In this document: piece by piece, positions 52,951 to 63,260 of the stretch
Position numbering within the stretch: the stretch's first letter is position 1
Layout: every line of letters starts with the position of its first letter
Assembly (NCBI GenBank): GCA_016110215.1
Contig: JADWQD010000003.1
Location: 3,224,001 to 3,288,000 of the forward strand
DNA from: Capronia americana
Taxonomy: Eukaryota; Ascomycota; Eurotiomycetes; Chaetothyriales; Herpotrichiellaceae
Reading direction: 5' to 3'
DNA length: 64,000 bases
Made by a program: the position numbers and the translations under genes
Notes under the pieces: generated by a model
The model's database searches: none
Told to the model about the DNA's origin: nothing
What the model saw: only the letters and a program-made list of their open reading frames with translations

Positions 52951-55269
52951 ATGGAGCATTTGCTACATCGTCTTTCTCCGCGAGCCCTCCGAGCAGAGAT
53001 CCGAGACGTTGCTCAAGGGCCTCTGGATGTGACTGACTGGTCCTTGCGCGATAGAGTCTACGGGACTTGTCCTCCTGCCAACCCACGGATCCTGTGGCTG
53101 GGACACGACCACGCTCAATCATCCTATCTCCACAGGCCAGACTTTGAGCCTCTGCCGATGACTTTGATGTTTCGAGACTTCTATGGCACTGACTGGGATA
53201 CAGAGAATACGCTCAGTAGTCGTGACATTCATCGCTCACACCCGTCGCTAAAGGATCTCAGTGTTTCCGACGCGGCTGCGGCCACCACAGCATACATACA
53301 ATCATGGCTCTACTTTGGCCTTCTCGAAGCCATCTGTGGCAGAGCAATATCAGTTTCCTACCTGACCAGATCAGACCATGGCGGTCAGGAATGGATTTAC
53401 AGTCGAAACCTGGGAATACTGCTTACGGCGTGGAGGCGGGGACTGGACGCAGCCGAGAATGAAGTCCAGGAAGCCGCTCTCCAGGAAGCCCGCGACTGCG
53501 CCACCTTGGCAAGCACCATTCTGCACCATATCCTCAAGGAACTGGACAAGTCTGGGTTTTCCGAGCTTCGAACGTCGATTCTGAGTGTCGAGCCGTGCCT
53601 TTCTGCTCTTCACGAGGCGGTCGTTGCCTTTGTGGAGAGAGAGTTGCGTATGGAAGTCAGGTCATTCGGTGGCATCGATCCGGAAGCATCCGACATCCCA
53701 CGGCCGTATTCAGAAAGCCTCGTTGCAAAGGGGTGGTGCCGATTTGTCGTCGCTAGCGCCGAGATCGCAATGTCCCCGTCCCTTCTGCGTTCTATAGCCG
53801 CAGCTGACTTCAAAGAGAGCACAAAGGGACATGAAAACTGCACAGCGGAAGAATGCAGGAGAAATCACGTCGAACTCTCGACATATAAACCTGTGCATAC
53901 CGTTCCGGGCTGCCGATGTGCCTTTATAAGACCGTCAGTGAAATCCGTCCGGGACATATTGAACGCGGGCAAAATACCCGTTGTGCAAGTCGGCAGCAAT
54001 AGCCACACCCTCACATTGGGAGCTGTTGATCTTGATGATGCCAATGCCGATTATATTGCCTTCTCCCACGTTTGGGCCGATGGCCTGGGCAGCAGTACTG
54101 AAGCCGGTCTTCCTCGATGCCAGGTCTTGCGGTTGGACGACTTGGCCAGTCAGCGACTGAGCTTCGGTAGATGGTTCTGGATTGACAGCCTCCTCGTCCC
54201 CTATAAGGAACCGTATCGCGGAAAGGCTATTGAAATGATGAAGGCGACCTATCAAAATGCTACAGGAGTTATAGTTCTAGACAGTAGCCTTCGCTCCCTT
54301 TCCGTATCAGCGTCGACCCTTGAACTTGGCTGGGCAGTCTTTGCCTCCGGGTGGTTCGGTCGACTCTGGACGTATCAGGAGGGATTTCTTCCACCATGGG
54401 TCGACTTGGAGCTACACGACGGACTGTTCGATCTGTACGCCCTGATCCAACAACTCTACAAATCCTATTTCGACCACTCGGCGAGTCCGTTTCCAAACGT
54501 GTTCATCCGCGATCTTCTGGCCGTCCTCCAAAAGGCGCGCCCGTTGGATCGCACGGCACGAACACAGCTCGATTCACGGCCAAAGATCAGGCGAGTCGTG
54601 GATGTTTTCAACGCATTTACCAGGAGAAGGACCAGTCGCGCTGATGATCAACTTCTCATCATGGGTTTGCTGCTCGACATCGATGTTCGTGGGCTTATGA
54701 AGAAGGCGGGTGCGGACAGATGGATTCATTTCTACCTCAGCCTCGGAGAGATCCCCTGGACCGTTGTCTTCGATCGTCGGCCAAAAATGGAGAATTGTCC
54801 GTTTCGATGGGCTCCTGCTAGTTGGATCAGTCCTGGACGGGACGTCTGGCTCCATTACGACGACGCAATGGGCACAATATCCGATCAAGGCTTGAAAGTC
54901 AGGCTCAGTGTCTTGTCTGTAACGCCAGCCCATCATACCGACATGCCTGCGCTTTTTCTCGAAGTGGACGAACTCCAGTATGAGCTGAGCCGAACAAGCC
55001 CTAGTCCATCTCCGACAATGGACAAGTTCAACATCGTGTTCGTGCGTTACTTCAGGCACGAATCGCCGCAGGAGAGCCTCGAGAAGAACAGCCGCATGTT
55101 GCTAGACGTTGGCTTGGGGTTGTCAGAAGACTCCACCGACCAGCCGCTGCAGTACGATTTTTCTCCTGGTTGGGAGATTCACCTCATGACGGAACAGAGA
55201 GACAACGATCCGGCGTCTACCGAAAGCGTCCAAGCAGAATGGGTGATGAGAGACATATGCTTCACATAG
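52951..55269 (+). CDS. HET-domain (heterokaryon incompatibility type) protein
   Basis: Intronless, 772 residues, start ATG at 52951. The HET core is seen at about residues 366-475: YIAFSHVWADGLGSS, RWFWIDSLLVPYKEPYRGKAIEMM, ATGVIVLDSSL and GRLWTYQEG. This follows the order of family motifs, in its 'SHVWADGLG' subclass rather than the commoner SYxWG form. A Cys-rich stretch before it (NCTAEECRRNH, HTVPGCRCAFIRPS) may bind metal. The N-terminal 340 residues have no recognised fold. HET proteins trigger cell death on fusion with unlike partners; many are orphan or polymorphic. No partner gene such as a NACHT or SesA-type effector lies nearby, so an incompatibility role is only inferred from the domain. 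Confidence 0.85.
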   Translation: MEHLLHRLSPRALRAEIRDVAQGPLDVTDWSLRDRVYGTCPPANPRILWLGHDHAQSSYLHRPDFEPLPMTLMFRDFYGTDWDTENTLSSRDIHRSHPSLKDLSVSDAAAATTAYIQSWLYFGLLEAICGRAISVSYLTRSDHGGQEWIYSRNLGILLTAWRRGLDAAENEVQEAALQEARDCATLASTILHHILKELDKSGFSELRTSILSVEPCLSALHEAVVAFVERELRMEVRSFGGIDPEASDIPRPYSESLVAKGWCRFVVASAEIAMSPSLLRSIAAADFKESTKGHENCTAEECRRNHVELSTYKPVHTVPGCRCAFIRPSVKSVRDILNAGKIPVVQVGSNSHTLTLGAVDLDDANADYIAFSHVWADGLGSSTEAGLPRCQVLRLDDLASQRLSFGRWFWIDSLLVPYKEPYRGKAIEMMKATYQNATGVIVLDSSLRSLSVSASTLELGWAVFASGWFGRLWTYQEGFLPPWVDLELHDGLFDLYALIQQLYKSYFDHSASPFPNVFIRDLLAVLQKARPLDRTARTQLDSRPKIRRVVDVFNAFTRRRTSRADDQLLIMGLLLDIDVRGLMKKAGADRWIHFYLSLGEIPWTVVFDRRPKMENCPFRWAPASWISPGRDVWLHYDDAMGTISDQGLKVRLSVLSVTPAHHTDMPALFLEVDELQYELSRTSPSPSPTMDKFNIVFVRYFRHESPQESLEKNSRMLLDVGLGLSEDSTDQPLQYDFSPGWEIHLMTEQRDNDPASTESVQAEWVMRDICFT

Positions 55270-55596
55270 ATCCTGCGAGCTGCCTTGAAGGACCCAAGTG
55301 TGAGGTGTGGATCAAGGTTCATACCAGCCAAGACACCAGACAGGCTTGGAAACGACGAGGTCAAAGGGACATTGAAGTCATCCTGCCAGCACTCGGCACT
55401 TGAGAGCAAAACGCGGCGAAGAGGAAATGTTGGATTGTCCCGTCTTGATGGGCTGGTTCCAATTCCGCCACTGCTCACGGACGACGAAGTCTTCTTATTC
55501 ATCGATGTCTATACCAAGCAAGGCAACACATTGCAGCACAGGGTACCTATCTTGGACTATCATGCATAGATGGACCCATCTTCTGCAAAATAGATA
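55270..55596. other. Short gap between convergent genes
   Basis: 327 bp between the HET-gene stop and the TCF25 stop. A frame of 95 codons overlaps it but has no support. Confidence 0.5.
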
Positions 55597-58293
55597 CTAT
55601 GAGGGTCTCGCCATCGCATCTCTTACCTGCCTCTCAACATCCTCGCCAGCACGCTGCCTGACCATTCTGACAATCCAATCTTGCTGTCTATTGGGCAACA
55701 TAGCCAGTCGCTCCATGTAACTTCTCAGCGCTTGAGGATCGGAATGCCGGTCCTGCAAGTCCGTCAGACCTGTTGTGAGGAGCCAGCGCTGGAGACGTTG
55801 CGGATCTGAGAATTCCTGATCTTGCTCGGATGCCGCGGGAACTTGAGAATTGGTGGATGGTGCTGGAGGACCGGTGGCTCGTTGCGAGGACTGTTGGACA
55901 CCCTGAACCGGTGACGCCACATGGAGGGAACTAACGGTGTCATCTTCATCCTCGGAGTCGACATGTCGAAGGATCCCTCGATTGACAGGTAAAGGGCGTC
56001 GCTGTGTCGGCCCTCGGGCTTCTTCTTCGTCGTCTTCGTCTGCATCTTCAACCATGGCTGCGTGCTGTGGGTGAGGTAGAAGTGCACTTGAAGGCGGCGT
56101 GTCCGTGTCAGGAATACTCTCCAATTCGGGCATACTATCGCTGCGGTCATCATCCGGCGTAGAATTTTCGCTGTCCGCCTGAGCGTAGTAATCCCACCCG
56201 CCGGCAAGTCCCAGCCCGGCAGAGGTGATGCCCTCACCCAGGTCTTGGCCTTCCGCCTCCTCGATTTGCATCTGCAGAAACTCCTCGATCATCTCAGGGG
56301 GGATATCCCCGCCAAGTTGTTCTTGAAGTCCCCTGAGTGCGGCTTGTCCTTCAGACTCGCCGAGAGCGTCGGTTGCGGTGGCAGGGGCGTTGAACCAATT
56401 CATTATGCGGGTGAGGAGACTGCCTGCCGTGCCAGCTGTAGCACCGGCGGCATTGAAGATCGTTTGCATTGTTGCGTCCACTCCCCGTTGACCAGATCCA
56501 GGTGCTCGAGCGACGAAGTCAGATTGCGAGTCCGGCGGAGGAAGGACATCGGACGAAGAGGTAGGCATAGTGGTGAATTTGCGTGGGAGGAGAGCGATCA
56601 ACGCTGGAATCTCGAGCAGCATGATATGTCGGGCTTCCTCGAGCGAGATTTCCAGCTTGGGTGCTTCTGGAGCTGCGGAGATAGCATCTCCGTAGTGTGG
56701 GAGAGTTTCAGCGACCTCAGCGAGAAGGCTGATTGTTTCGGGGGTGTTCCACAGATCTTTTGCGCGGCTGACGTAGAGTTGGGTGTAGAGTTTCTCTGCG
56801 TCGGTAGTGGGCAGTTTTGCCCACAGAGCCTTAGGCAGGGGTGAGATGTCGAGTGCGGAAGCTAGGGCGGAGAGAATGTATGGGTACTTGTGCATTGCGA
56901 TGGCCAGGTGAATGCGAGCATCCCGGGTCTTGCCAGCCCGCAAGTACGCCAGAGCCAACGAGATTTGGATGTTGGGCAGGAAATCCCAGGCCTGCCCGTA
57001 CGCATCGTCTGAGCACAGCGCAATGAGTTGGGCATGCTGACGGCCTCTGAGGGCGAGTTGATCAATCATCAGAGTGACACCATAGGGATCTGTCAGTGGG
57101 TCGAGCTGAAGAAGGACCTTCGCCCATTCGAATGCAGTCCGCCATGTGCCCCTCATTTCGAGGTTCTTGATGTGTCGCCAGATTGCGAGGTAAAGTTCCC
57201 GGTTGGCGGGTTTGTTGAAAGATAGACGAGCGATACCGCTTCGCAAAGCAGCTGGGAATGTGCTGTGCACTGACTTGCCAAACGAGAACAACGCCCGCTC
57301 GACCAGATCCCCGGACACAGCGTGGTCGCCCTGGTGTTTGGCGATTTCTGAGACTTGTAGCAGCGTCGCAATGTGGTAAGGATACATTGACAACAGGCCG
57401 ACCATTCGCTGGGGATCCATCATTTCAACTGCCATGCGGAAGTGTCCTTGTGTCTCGCGGTAGACGTCGTTGTGCATAATGTTGTATCGCTTCTCGTTGG
57501 TGTCCATGGATTCAGAATCGGCTTTGACAAATTCCATGCTCAACCCACCACTATTAGCCAGGGGCCATTCCTCTTTCCCCTGGACGAAGACGTTTCGTCT
57601 ATGCGCCAGAGCTCCCAATTCCTTGCCTCTGCTTGCGGTAGAATATCTTCCTGTGAGCGCAGTGGCTAGATCGACACCGCCTTGTTGTTGATTCTGTTCG
57701 CGACGGCGCTGATTGCGGGATGCGGACCGGGAGTCTTGGCCTTCCAGGGCGATACTGCCGAACAGACTCTTCATTTCATTGACCGGGTTCAGATTGTGCG
57801 AATCGACTGCAAGGAGTTTTGTGGCCCTTGATTCCCAGCTTGGTGTATTTGGAATATCAGACAGCGCAGCCTGCCTTCGGCCGTCCTGTGCGGCCAAGGC
57901 CTTGAGTGCGCGATCAACCTCGTCTCCAGATTCTTCCTTCCGCTCCTCGGCCTCGTCGGCCTTAGTCTTGCCCTTCTTCTTCGACTTCTTATTTTTCTTC
58001 TTTGATTTGGCGGGAGGAGGTGGCGCGGGGTCTGAGGAGGGCCTGTTTTTGGACTTCGCGGAGGATTCTGGTTTCACTATCGAGGCTTCATTCTCCTCAT
58101 CTGATTCTACTTCGTCTTCGACACCATCTAGCATGTCAAAGGCGTTCTTTAGGCGAGACGGCGCAGAGATGGGTTCTGGGACATCGTCCTCCTCCTCTGA
58201 CTCCTCCGCCTCCTCATAGGCCTTCCTGGCGGCTTCGACTTGTCTTTGCAACTCCTGCTCCCGTTGCAGTTTACGCAGCGCTCGGGAAGACAT
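55597..58293 (-). CDS. RQC1: TCF25/Rqc1 family ribosome quality control protein
   Basis: Rqc1/TCF25 works with the Ltn1 ligase on stalled 60S ribosomes. Intronless, 898 residues. The start at 58293 (MSSRALRKLQREQEL) is the family's typical beginning; the longer open frame upstream is not conserved in character. Residues 1-130 are acidic and then lysine-rich (KSKKKNKKSKKKGKTKADE). The TCF25 domain follows: LLAVDSHNLNPVNEMKSLFG, YNIMHNDVYRETQGHFRMAVEMMDPQRM, LLSMYPYHIATLLQVSEIAKHQGDH, LVERALFSFGKSVHSTF, NRELYLAIWRHIKNLEMRGTWRTAFEWAK. The C-terminus is an acidic, low-complexity tail, then a short helical end (RLQRWLLTTGLTDLQ). Transcribed divergently from the mitochondrial phosphatase. Confidence 0.92.
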   Translation of the reverse strand: MSSRALRKLQREQELQRQVEAARKAYEEAEESEEEDDVPEPISAPSRLKNAFDMLDGVEDEVESDEENEASIVKPESSAKSKNRPSSDPAPPPPAKSKKKNKKSKKKGKTKADEAEERKEESGDEVDRALKALAAQDGRRQAALSDIPNTPSWESRATKLLAVDSHNLNPVNEMKSLFGSIALEGQDSRSASRNQRRREQNQQQGGVDLATALTGRYSTASRGKELGALAHRRNVFVQGKEEWPLANSGGLSMEFVKADSESMDTNEKRYNIMHNDVYRETQGHFRMAVEMMDPQRMVGLLSMYPYHIATLLQVSEIAKHQGDHAVSGDLVERALFSFGKSVHSTFPAALRSGIARLSFNKPANRELYLAIWRHIKNLEMRGTWRTAFEWAKVLLQLDPLTDPYGVTLMIDQLALRGRQHAQLIALCSDDAYGQAWDFLPNIQISLALAYLRAGKTRDARIHLAIAMHKYPYILSALASALDISPLPKALWAKLPTTDAEKLYTQLYVSRAKDLWNTPETISLLAEVAETLPHYGDAISAAPEAPKLEISLEEARHIMLLEIPALIALLPRKFTTMPTSSSDVLPPPDSQSDFVARAPGSGQRGVDATMQTIFNAAGATAGTAGSLLTRIMNWFNAPATATDALGESEGQAALRGLQEQLGGDIPPEMIEEFLQMQIEEAEGQDLGEGITSAGLGLAGGWDYYAQADSENSTPDDDRSDSMPELESIPDTDTPPSSALLPHPQHAAMVEDADEDDEEEARGPTQRRPLPVNRGILRHVDSEDEDDTVSSLHVASPVQGVQQSSQRATGPPAPSTNSQVPAASEQDQEFSDPQRLQRWLLTTGLTDLQDRHSDPQALRSYMERLAMLPNRQQDWIVRMVRQRAGEDVERQVRDAMARPS

Positions 58294-58626
58294 GATGGCC
58301 AATCCCTGATGGTTCGGAGAGATTGTGATGGACAGCCAAGTCGTGGTGCTTGTTGACCAGAACCGAATTTGAAATGAGCAGCAAATCACTTTGTCCGTCT
58401 GGAGGACCTGCGGGCAACTCACAGTGACGTTTGCCAAGAAACGGACCGTCAGCAAACACTCCGATTGGCTGGTCGCGATCTCATCTCAGCCTCGCGTCCA
58501 GATTATGATCGTCAGGGCGTCGTCAAGTGCCACAAATCCAGCCTTCATTACTTCGACCACTCAACCCCTTCTCGATGCCGTCGTCCTGATATCCATCTCC
58601 TCCGCTCCATTTGACCGGCCTTTCCA
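58294..58626. other. Divergent promoter region of TCF25/RQC1 and the PP2C gene
   Basis: 333 bp between opposing start codons; no TATA box seen. Confidence 0.5.
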
Positions 58627-60585
58627 ATGCGTCGAGCCGCTCTTTTCGCCCTTCGCTCGGCCCGACTCTCTGCGCTTCGAAAGATAGTCACCAAGTCATC
58701 CTCATCCTCCTTGACGGCGCCGAACCATGCCTTAGCCTCCTCCGTCAATGTCCACACATCCTCCCTCATCCGCAAATACAGTACGTCCCGACCGCCGTTC
58801 CAGTCTCCTATGCGTGTCCCCAGGATACCCCTCCTATTTGTCGGATCCCTAGGCGCCATTGGGGCATGGTATGCTTACAGAGGTGATGGGCCAGATCATC
58901 TTCTTAAAGCCCAACCCTCGTCGGTCTCTGCTCAGCCTACGAGGAGTTTGAGTACGACGCCAGACACTGCTTCTCCTACTGCAGAACCTGCAGCCGGTCA
59001 CGAGCCCTATCGGAAGGCATTGGTGGTAGATAACGACCAGTTCTTCACTGGCAGTATTGTCGGAGAAGGTCCTTTGGCAAAGGACACAGATGACTACGGT
59101 CGGAAAGTCCTAGAGATGATGACACCGGAACAAGCCACCGAAAGACTGCGGAAAAATGAACAATCGTTCCTGGTAGGCCGAGGACGTGGCGTGGTTCGCT
59201 ATGACATGGTCCAACTGCCTAGCAATGACCCCATCGAAGACGACCACGCAGAAAAGATCGTGGAGGTCCCCAACACCGTTGCCGCAACGTCAGATAACGC
59301 CACATCATCTGACTGGATGTTCTGGGGTGTCTTCGACGGCCACTCCGGCTGGACCACCTCGGCCAAACTGCGTCAAGTCCTCATCTCGTTCGCCGCGCGC
59401 GAACTCAATCGCACATACAAAGCCGCCTTGACGGACACAAAGTCACCCTTTCCTTCTCCCGCCGCCATCGACGCAGCCCTTAAATCGGCATTTGTGAAAC
59501 TAGACAATGAAATCTGTCTGGACAGCGTCAGCAAGTTGAGCAAAAACCCGAGCAAACGCCTCGCGGCGGAGATCCTCGCTCCTGCTCTCTCCGGCTCCTG
59601 CGCCTTGTTGTCCTTTTACGATTCCCAATCCAAAACCCTCCGCGTGGCATGCACGGGGGACTCCCGCGCTGTTCTGGGCCGCCGCAACCCCTCGACAGGA
59701 AAGTGGTTCGCAACACCCCTCTCTGAAGACCAGACCGGCTCAAACCCCAATGAAGAGGCCCGCATGCGGGCTGAACATCCCGGTGAGGCCTTCGTCATCC
59801 GCGCGGGCCGCGTGCTAGGGAATCTAGAACCCACCCGCGCGTTTGGAGATGCATTCTACAAGTGGTCACGGGATACGCAAGACCGGATCAAGAAGAACTT
59901 CTTCGGGCGGACACCACATAATCTACTAAAAACTCCGCCCTACGTTACGGCAGAGCCAGTCGTCACTTCCACGTCAATCGAACCCGCCCGGGGTGATTTC
60001 CTCGTCATGGCCACCGACGGGCTATGGGAGATGCTTACGAATGAAGAAGTCGTCGGCCTAGTGGGCCTATGGATCGAACATCAGAACAGTCTAGCGTCCA
60101 ACAATTCCGGCGCTTCAGCAAACAGTACATCCGCCTGGCTGACCAGTTGGTTCAAATCCTCCGATTCAAGCAGTCTGCCGGTCGAGAAGGGCGGCAACAT
60201 GGATAAAACAGGCCGCATCGACAACTCGCACAAGCAGGCGAACGCTAATGAGAAGAACGGTGGCAACAACGCCGGCTCGGTGAAACCAATACGCCAGCAG
60301 CAGTGGGAGACGCCCTCGGCATCGTCCCGGTTTGTACTTGAGGACAAGAATTGCGCGACTCACTTGGTCAGGAATGCGTTGGGAGGGAAGGATAAAGACA
60401 TGGTGTGTGCGCTTTTGACCCTGCCCAGCCCGTACTCGAGACGGTATCGGGACGATTTGACCGTGCAAGTCATCTTCTTCGGGGAGGCCGAGCAGGCGGA
60501 CGGACGCGTGCTCGTCAACGAGGAGGCCAGTGCGGTGGTCAGGAAGGAAAGCGCCATCGGGGAGGGGCTGAAGGCGAAATTGTAA
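58627..60585 (+). CDS. Mitochondrial PP2C phosphatase (pyruvate dehydrogenase phosphatase / Ptc5 type)
   Basis: Mg/Mn-dependent Ser/Thr phosphatase expected to dephosphorylate the E1 alpha subunit of pyruvate dehydrogenase. Intronless, 652 residues. The N-terminus is a basic, Ser/Arg-rich mitochondrial presequence. A hydrophobic segment at about residues 66-83 (IPLLFVGSLGAIGAWYAY) follows, as in inner-membrane-anchored Ptc5. The catalytic domain has VVRYDMVQLPSNDPIEDDH (residues 189-207), the metal-binding VFDGHSG (235-241), LSGSCALLSFYD, ACTGDSRAVLG, TRAFGDAFYKW, and ATDGLWEML carrying the second metal Asp. A Ser/Asn-rich insert of about 90 residues near the C-terminus is a fungal feature; DDLTVQVIFFG closes the fold. 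It matches Ptc5 better than Ptc6 by the RYDMVQLPSN segment; the exact paralogue is uncertain. Confidence 0.9.
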   Translation: MRRAALFALRSARLSALRKIVTKSSSSSLTAPNHALASSVNVHTSSLIRKYSTSRPPFQSPMRVPRIPLLFVGSLGAIGAWYAYRGDGPDHLLKAQPSSVSAQPTRSLSTTPDTASPTAEPAAGHEPYRKALVVDNDQFFTGSIVGEGPLAKDTDDYGRKVLEMMTPEQATERLRKNEQSFLVGRGRGVVRYDMVQLPSNDPIEDDHAEKIVEVPNTVAATSDNATSSDWMFWGVFDGHSGWTTSAKLRQVLISFAARELNRTYKAALTDTKSPFPSPAAIDAALKSAFVKLDNEICLDSVSKLSKNPSKRLAAEILAPALSGSCALLSFYDSQSKTLRVACTGDSRAVLGRRNPSTGKWFATPLSEDQTGSNPNEEARMRAEHPGEAFVIRAGRVLGNLEPTRAFGDAFYKWSRDTQDRIKKNFFGRTPHNLLKTPPYVTAEPVVTSTSIEPARGDFLVMATDGLWEMLTNEEVVGLVGLWIEHQNSLASNNSGASANSTSAWLTSWFKSSDSSSLPVEKGGNMDKTGRIDNSHKQANANEKNGGNNAGSVKPIRQQQWETPSASSRFVLEDKNCATHLVRNALGGKDKDMVCALLTLPSPYSRRYRDDLTVQVIFFGEAEQADGRVLVNEEASAVVRKESAIGEGLKAKL

Positions 60586-61797
60586 GCGAGAGAAACGGTG
60601 GGAAATGTGTCCCCCTACGACGCGCGAGTCCAGAGTGGGTGAGGAACACCTCAACTCGGCGTTTGCGACGTGCTCGCTCCTCTCAACTCGAAGGGTTGGC
60701 GAGCGACAACCTCTACGTCTGTTTGAAGCTTGCTCAACTAGCGTGCAGTGAGATTAGATTGTCACCTTCTATCCGCATGTCCGTCTGTAGCTTAGAGAGA
60801 AACAATACCCATACAGTGTTTGGGACTGGTTTGAGGGTTGAAGAAGTATTGTTTAACCTGTATGAGCAGAAGGCAGGTTGAAGAGAACTCGCTTCAACAG
60901 CACGGGCAGTACATTTTGGCAGCCACTGTATTAGCTCCAGACGGGCTCTCATGCAGCAACAAGTGGACAGTGTCTAAGCAGCACAGTCCCGGTAGTGCTA
61001 CTCCGTACATACTCGGTACTTTCCTCGATATATTTCTACTGTGGTGGGGATCACTGCTTGGCAGGTCGTTTGGAGGTGTTCAATCCTTGACGGACCACGA
61101 GAACTACCTTATGTATCATCAAATCATACAGTTGGTTCCTCTGGGATTCATCATTCCCACCCCTCCTCTGGGAGGTCAGATCCTGGAACAAGGCACATTT
61201 TCCTTTACGATTGCTTCGACCCATCCTCTGCTGAAGGCCTCATCTGTGGTATGTACGAGTGATTCGGGGGGGATATACAGCCCGCTTTTAAAAAACGCTA
61301 TCAAATTAATCGAAGTTTGCGCTGACGATCTGTACCGTGACGTTCAAGTCTTTCGCAAGTACCACAGTTTAGCACCTTGTTGATTTCCACCGCGCCTCCG
61401 TAAAGCCTTTCTTTCTTCTGCCGGTTTGGACTCAGATCCGAGCTTGACAATTATTGTGTCCTACCTGAGGGTAGTTTTGAGACTTCTTCCCGTGTATTTG
61501 GCTTCGGGCCTCTTTTGGAACCCGCAGAGTCGTTGTGGCAACTATCGCCAAGTAGCATTTACCATCAAGGAACGGCGTCAGTTGTGGCTGTAATTTGCCC
61601 CTACATAGCCCAGAGACATTGAGGGCCATTTTAGAAGACAAGAATCCTCAACGTTGGGGAGGTGCAGAGGATCGAGATCGCCATCGTGTAGGGTCGTCCT
61701 TCGCATGCTTGATGGGTCTGGGTCCCGTATTCGGGACCAGACATATGGTATCTCTAGTTGAATGCATCCGCAATCTTGCAGAGCATCGGACCCTGGG
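60586..61797. other. Intergenic between convergent genes, no confirmed gene
   Basis: 1.2 kb. A + strand frame at 60838-61383 is the longest but has no family features and atypical composition. No tRNA-like box pair was found. Confidence 0.5.
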
Positions 61798-62931
61798 TCA
61801 AGCGCTTGTATCAGTGGCTGGCTTGTCTGCTTGCGACACCGTCACATTGCTCGTAGAACGCAACTGGAAACCTCGATTGCCACCCGGGAAGCCTTGGTAA
61901 TTTTCCTTTCCCCTTTTTAGCCTCGCCATCTTTGCCCTCAGAGGAGGCAGGCGCTTATTGATCCCGAGCAGGCGGGCAAGTAGAGGGCGCTGCACAAGTT
62001 GAGTGCCCGTGATAGTGATGAGGTAAAGAACAAGAGCCGTAGCCATATCGGTGCGGATGATGGCAAACGTAAAGAATGCAGGCATCGCGATCAGACCGTA
62101 GCTGATGGTTTGAGTAAACCGTGCCCACCGGTCTAGGTATGAGTCAGTGGCAGCAGAGGGTGGTCGTTTGAGGGCTCCCTTCACCCTCAACCACACACTG
62201 AAGGTGGACAAAGCACCATAAGCAATGGGGAGGATATATAGCGGGTCTCCCGAAACAAGACTAGGGATCCAAAACAGAGATTCAGTATCGAAGCCTGGCT
62301 CGATGCGTCCAAGTTCCGCGTCGATGTCGCTGGTGGCTCTTCCGAAGAAACTGTAGATGAGCGAGACGATATCTCTCTCATCGCCCGCCATGCGTCTGAT
62401 GCAATTCATGCTCAGAACCCATAAGGGAACAAACGAAATGGCCAGCACAGGCTCAACCCAGACGGGTAGATATTTGTTGTGCTCTTGTATGGCTGCCCTT
62501 CGAGCTTTCAGCTGTTCGATCACCCAGGTTTCTGCTTTCTTCGCATCTCCTTCCCTCCCCCCTGGGTACTTGATCCTTGCTGTTTCTTGATATGCTTTCC
62601 GCCAGGCTGATGAAAGTTGCGTGGCGGTCTCTCTCGGGCCTCTGGCTCGTTGCGTTAAATATTGGATGGGTATCCAACACGTTCGGATCAAGGTGGCACC
62701 CAAGGGAATGGTGAGAGACCATGGCAGGCCAGTCTGCGTATGTAGTTCTTGAAAGCCCCAGTGAATGGCTTGGGAAGCCGGTTCAAGCAGGTCGAGGAGA
62801 AAGTCATTGGACCTCGAGGAGTGGAAGCTGCGCGCCAGACATGACTTGTATCGGAGGTCCTGGCTGGCACATTGTGACGGGTGAATGATTCTTGAAGATC
62901 GCAGGCATCGTAAAGAGCCACTAGAGAGCAT
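61798..62931 (-). CDS. COX18: Cox18-type mitochondrial inner-membrane insertase (Oxa1/YidC family)
   Basis: Oxa1-superfamily protein that inserts the C-terminal part of Cox2 into the inner membrane. Intronless, 377 residues. The N-terminal basic, Ser/Arg-rich presequence (CLARSFHSSRSNDF) is mitochondrial. The insertase core starts at HTQTGLPWSLTIPLGATLIRTCW and includes PIQYLTQRA, YLPVWVEPVLAISFVPLWVLSMN, LFWIPSLVSGDPLYILPIAYGALS and ISYGLIAMPAFFTFAI, then ATALVLYLITITGTQLVQR. This gives about five membrane segments with the matrix loop between the first two. The short C-terminal tail lacks the long coiled-coil ribosome-binding extension of Oxa1, which is why Cox18 is preferred. Confidence 0.88.
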   Translation of the reverse strand: MLSSGSLRCLRSSRIIHPSQCASQDLRYKSCLARSFHSSRSNDFLLDLLEPASQAIHWGFQELHTQTGLPWSLTIPLGATLIRTCWIPIQYLTQRARGPRETATQLSSAWRKAYQETARIKYPGGREGDAKKAETWVIEQLKARRAAIQEHNKYLPVWVEPVLAISFVPLWVLSMNCIRRMAGDERDIVSLIYSFFGRATSDIDAELGRIEPGFDTESLFWIPSLVSGDPLYILPIAYGALSTFSVWLRVKGALKRPPSAATDSYLDRWARFTQTISYGLIAMPAFFTFAIIRTDMATALVLYLITITGTQLVQRPLLARLLGINKRLPPLRAKMARLKRGKENYQGFPGGNRGFQLRSTSNVTVSQADKPATDTSA

Positions 62932-63260
62932 AATCAGCTAATGGTTCCTGAACGAGAATCCGCTGAATTGATCTCGGCTGCGATGCTCGCTGGCAGGGAA
63001 AAGTGTCAGTCGCGTCTCCGATGCGCCGACGCGAGCCATGGGCAGTGGGGGTTGAAACTGTTACATAGGTGGCAGTGTGTGCATGGTCAAACGCTGCGTC
63101 ACCGTTGGCTGATCCGCAAAATGATACCTGGCACCCTTTCGACATTCGATCCTCAGCCCTCGTAGGCAGCAGCTTACCTGTCCGCGTTTCCTTTCTCCTG
63201 GACCAACAGTATCGGAAGTATGAGCCTCGTTGTCTTCAGGGTCCTTCTCCAGAACTGGCA
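62932..63260. other. Divergent promoter region of COX18 and ALG11
   Basis: 329 bp between opposing start codons; nothing else recognised. Confidence 0.5.

Noticed and set aside
58294..58455. 54-residue N-terminal extension of TCF25/RQC1
   Set aside because: The conserved family start is the internal MSSRALRKLQ; the extension looks like leader translated by chance.
60838..61383. 181-codon + strand frame between the PP2C and COX18 genes
   Set aside because: No conserved motif, no good splice partner, and composition like intergenic sequence. It could be a young gene but nothing supports it.
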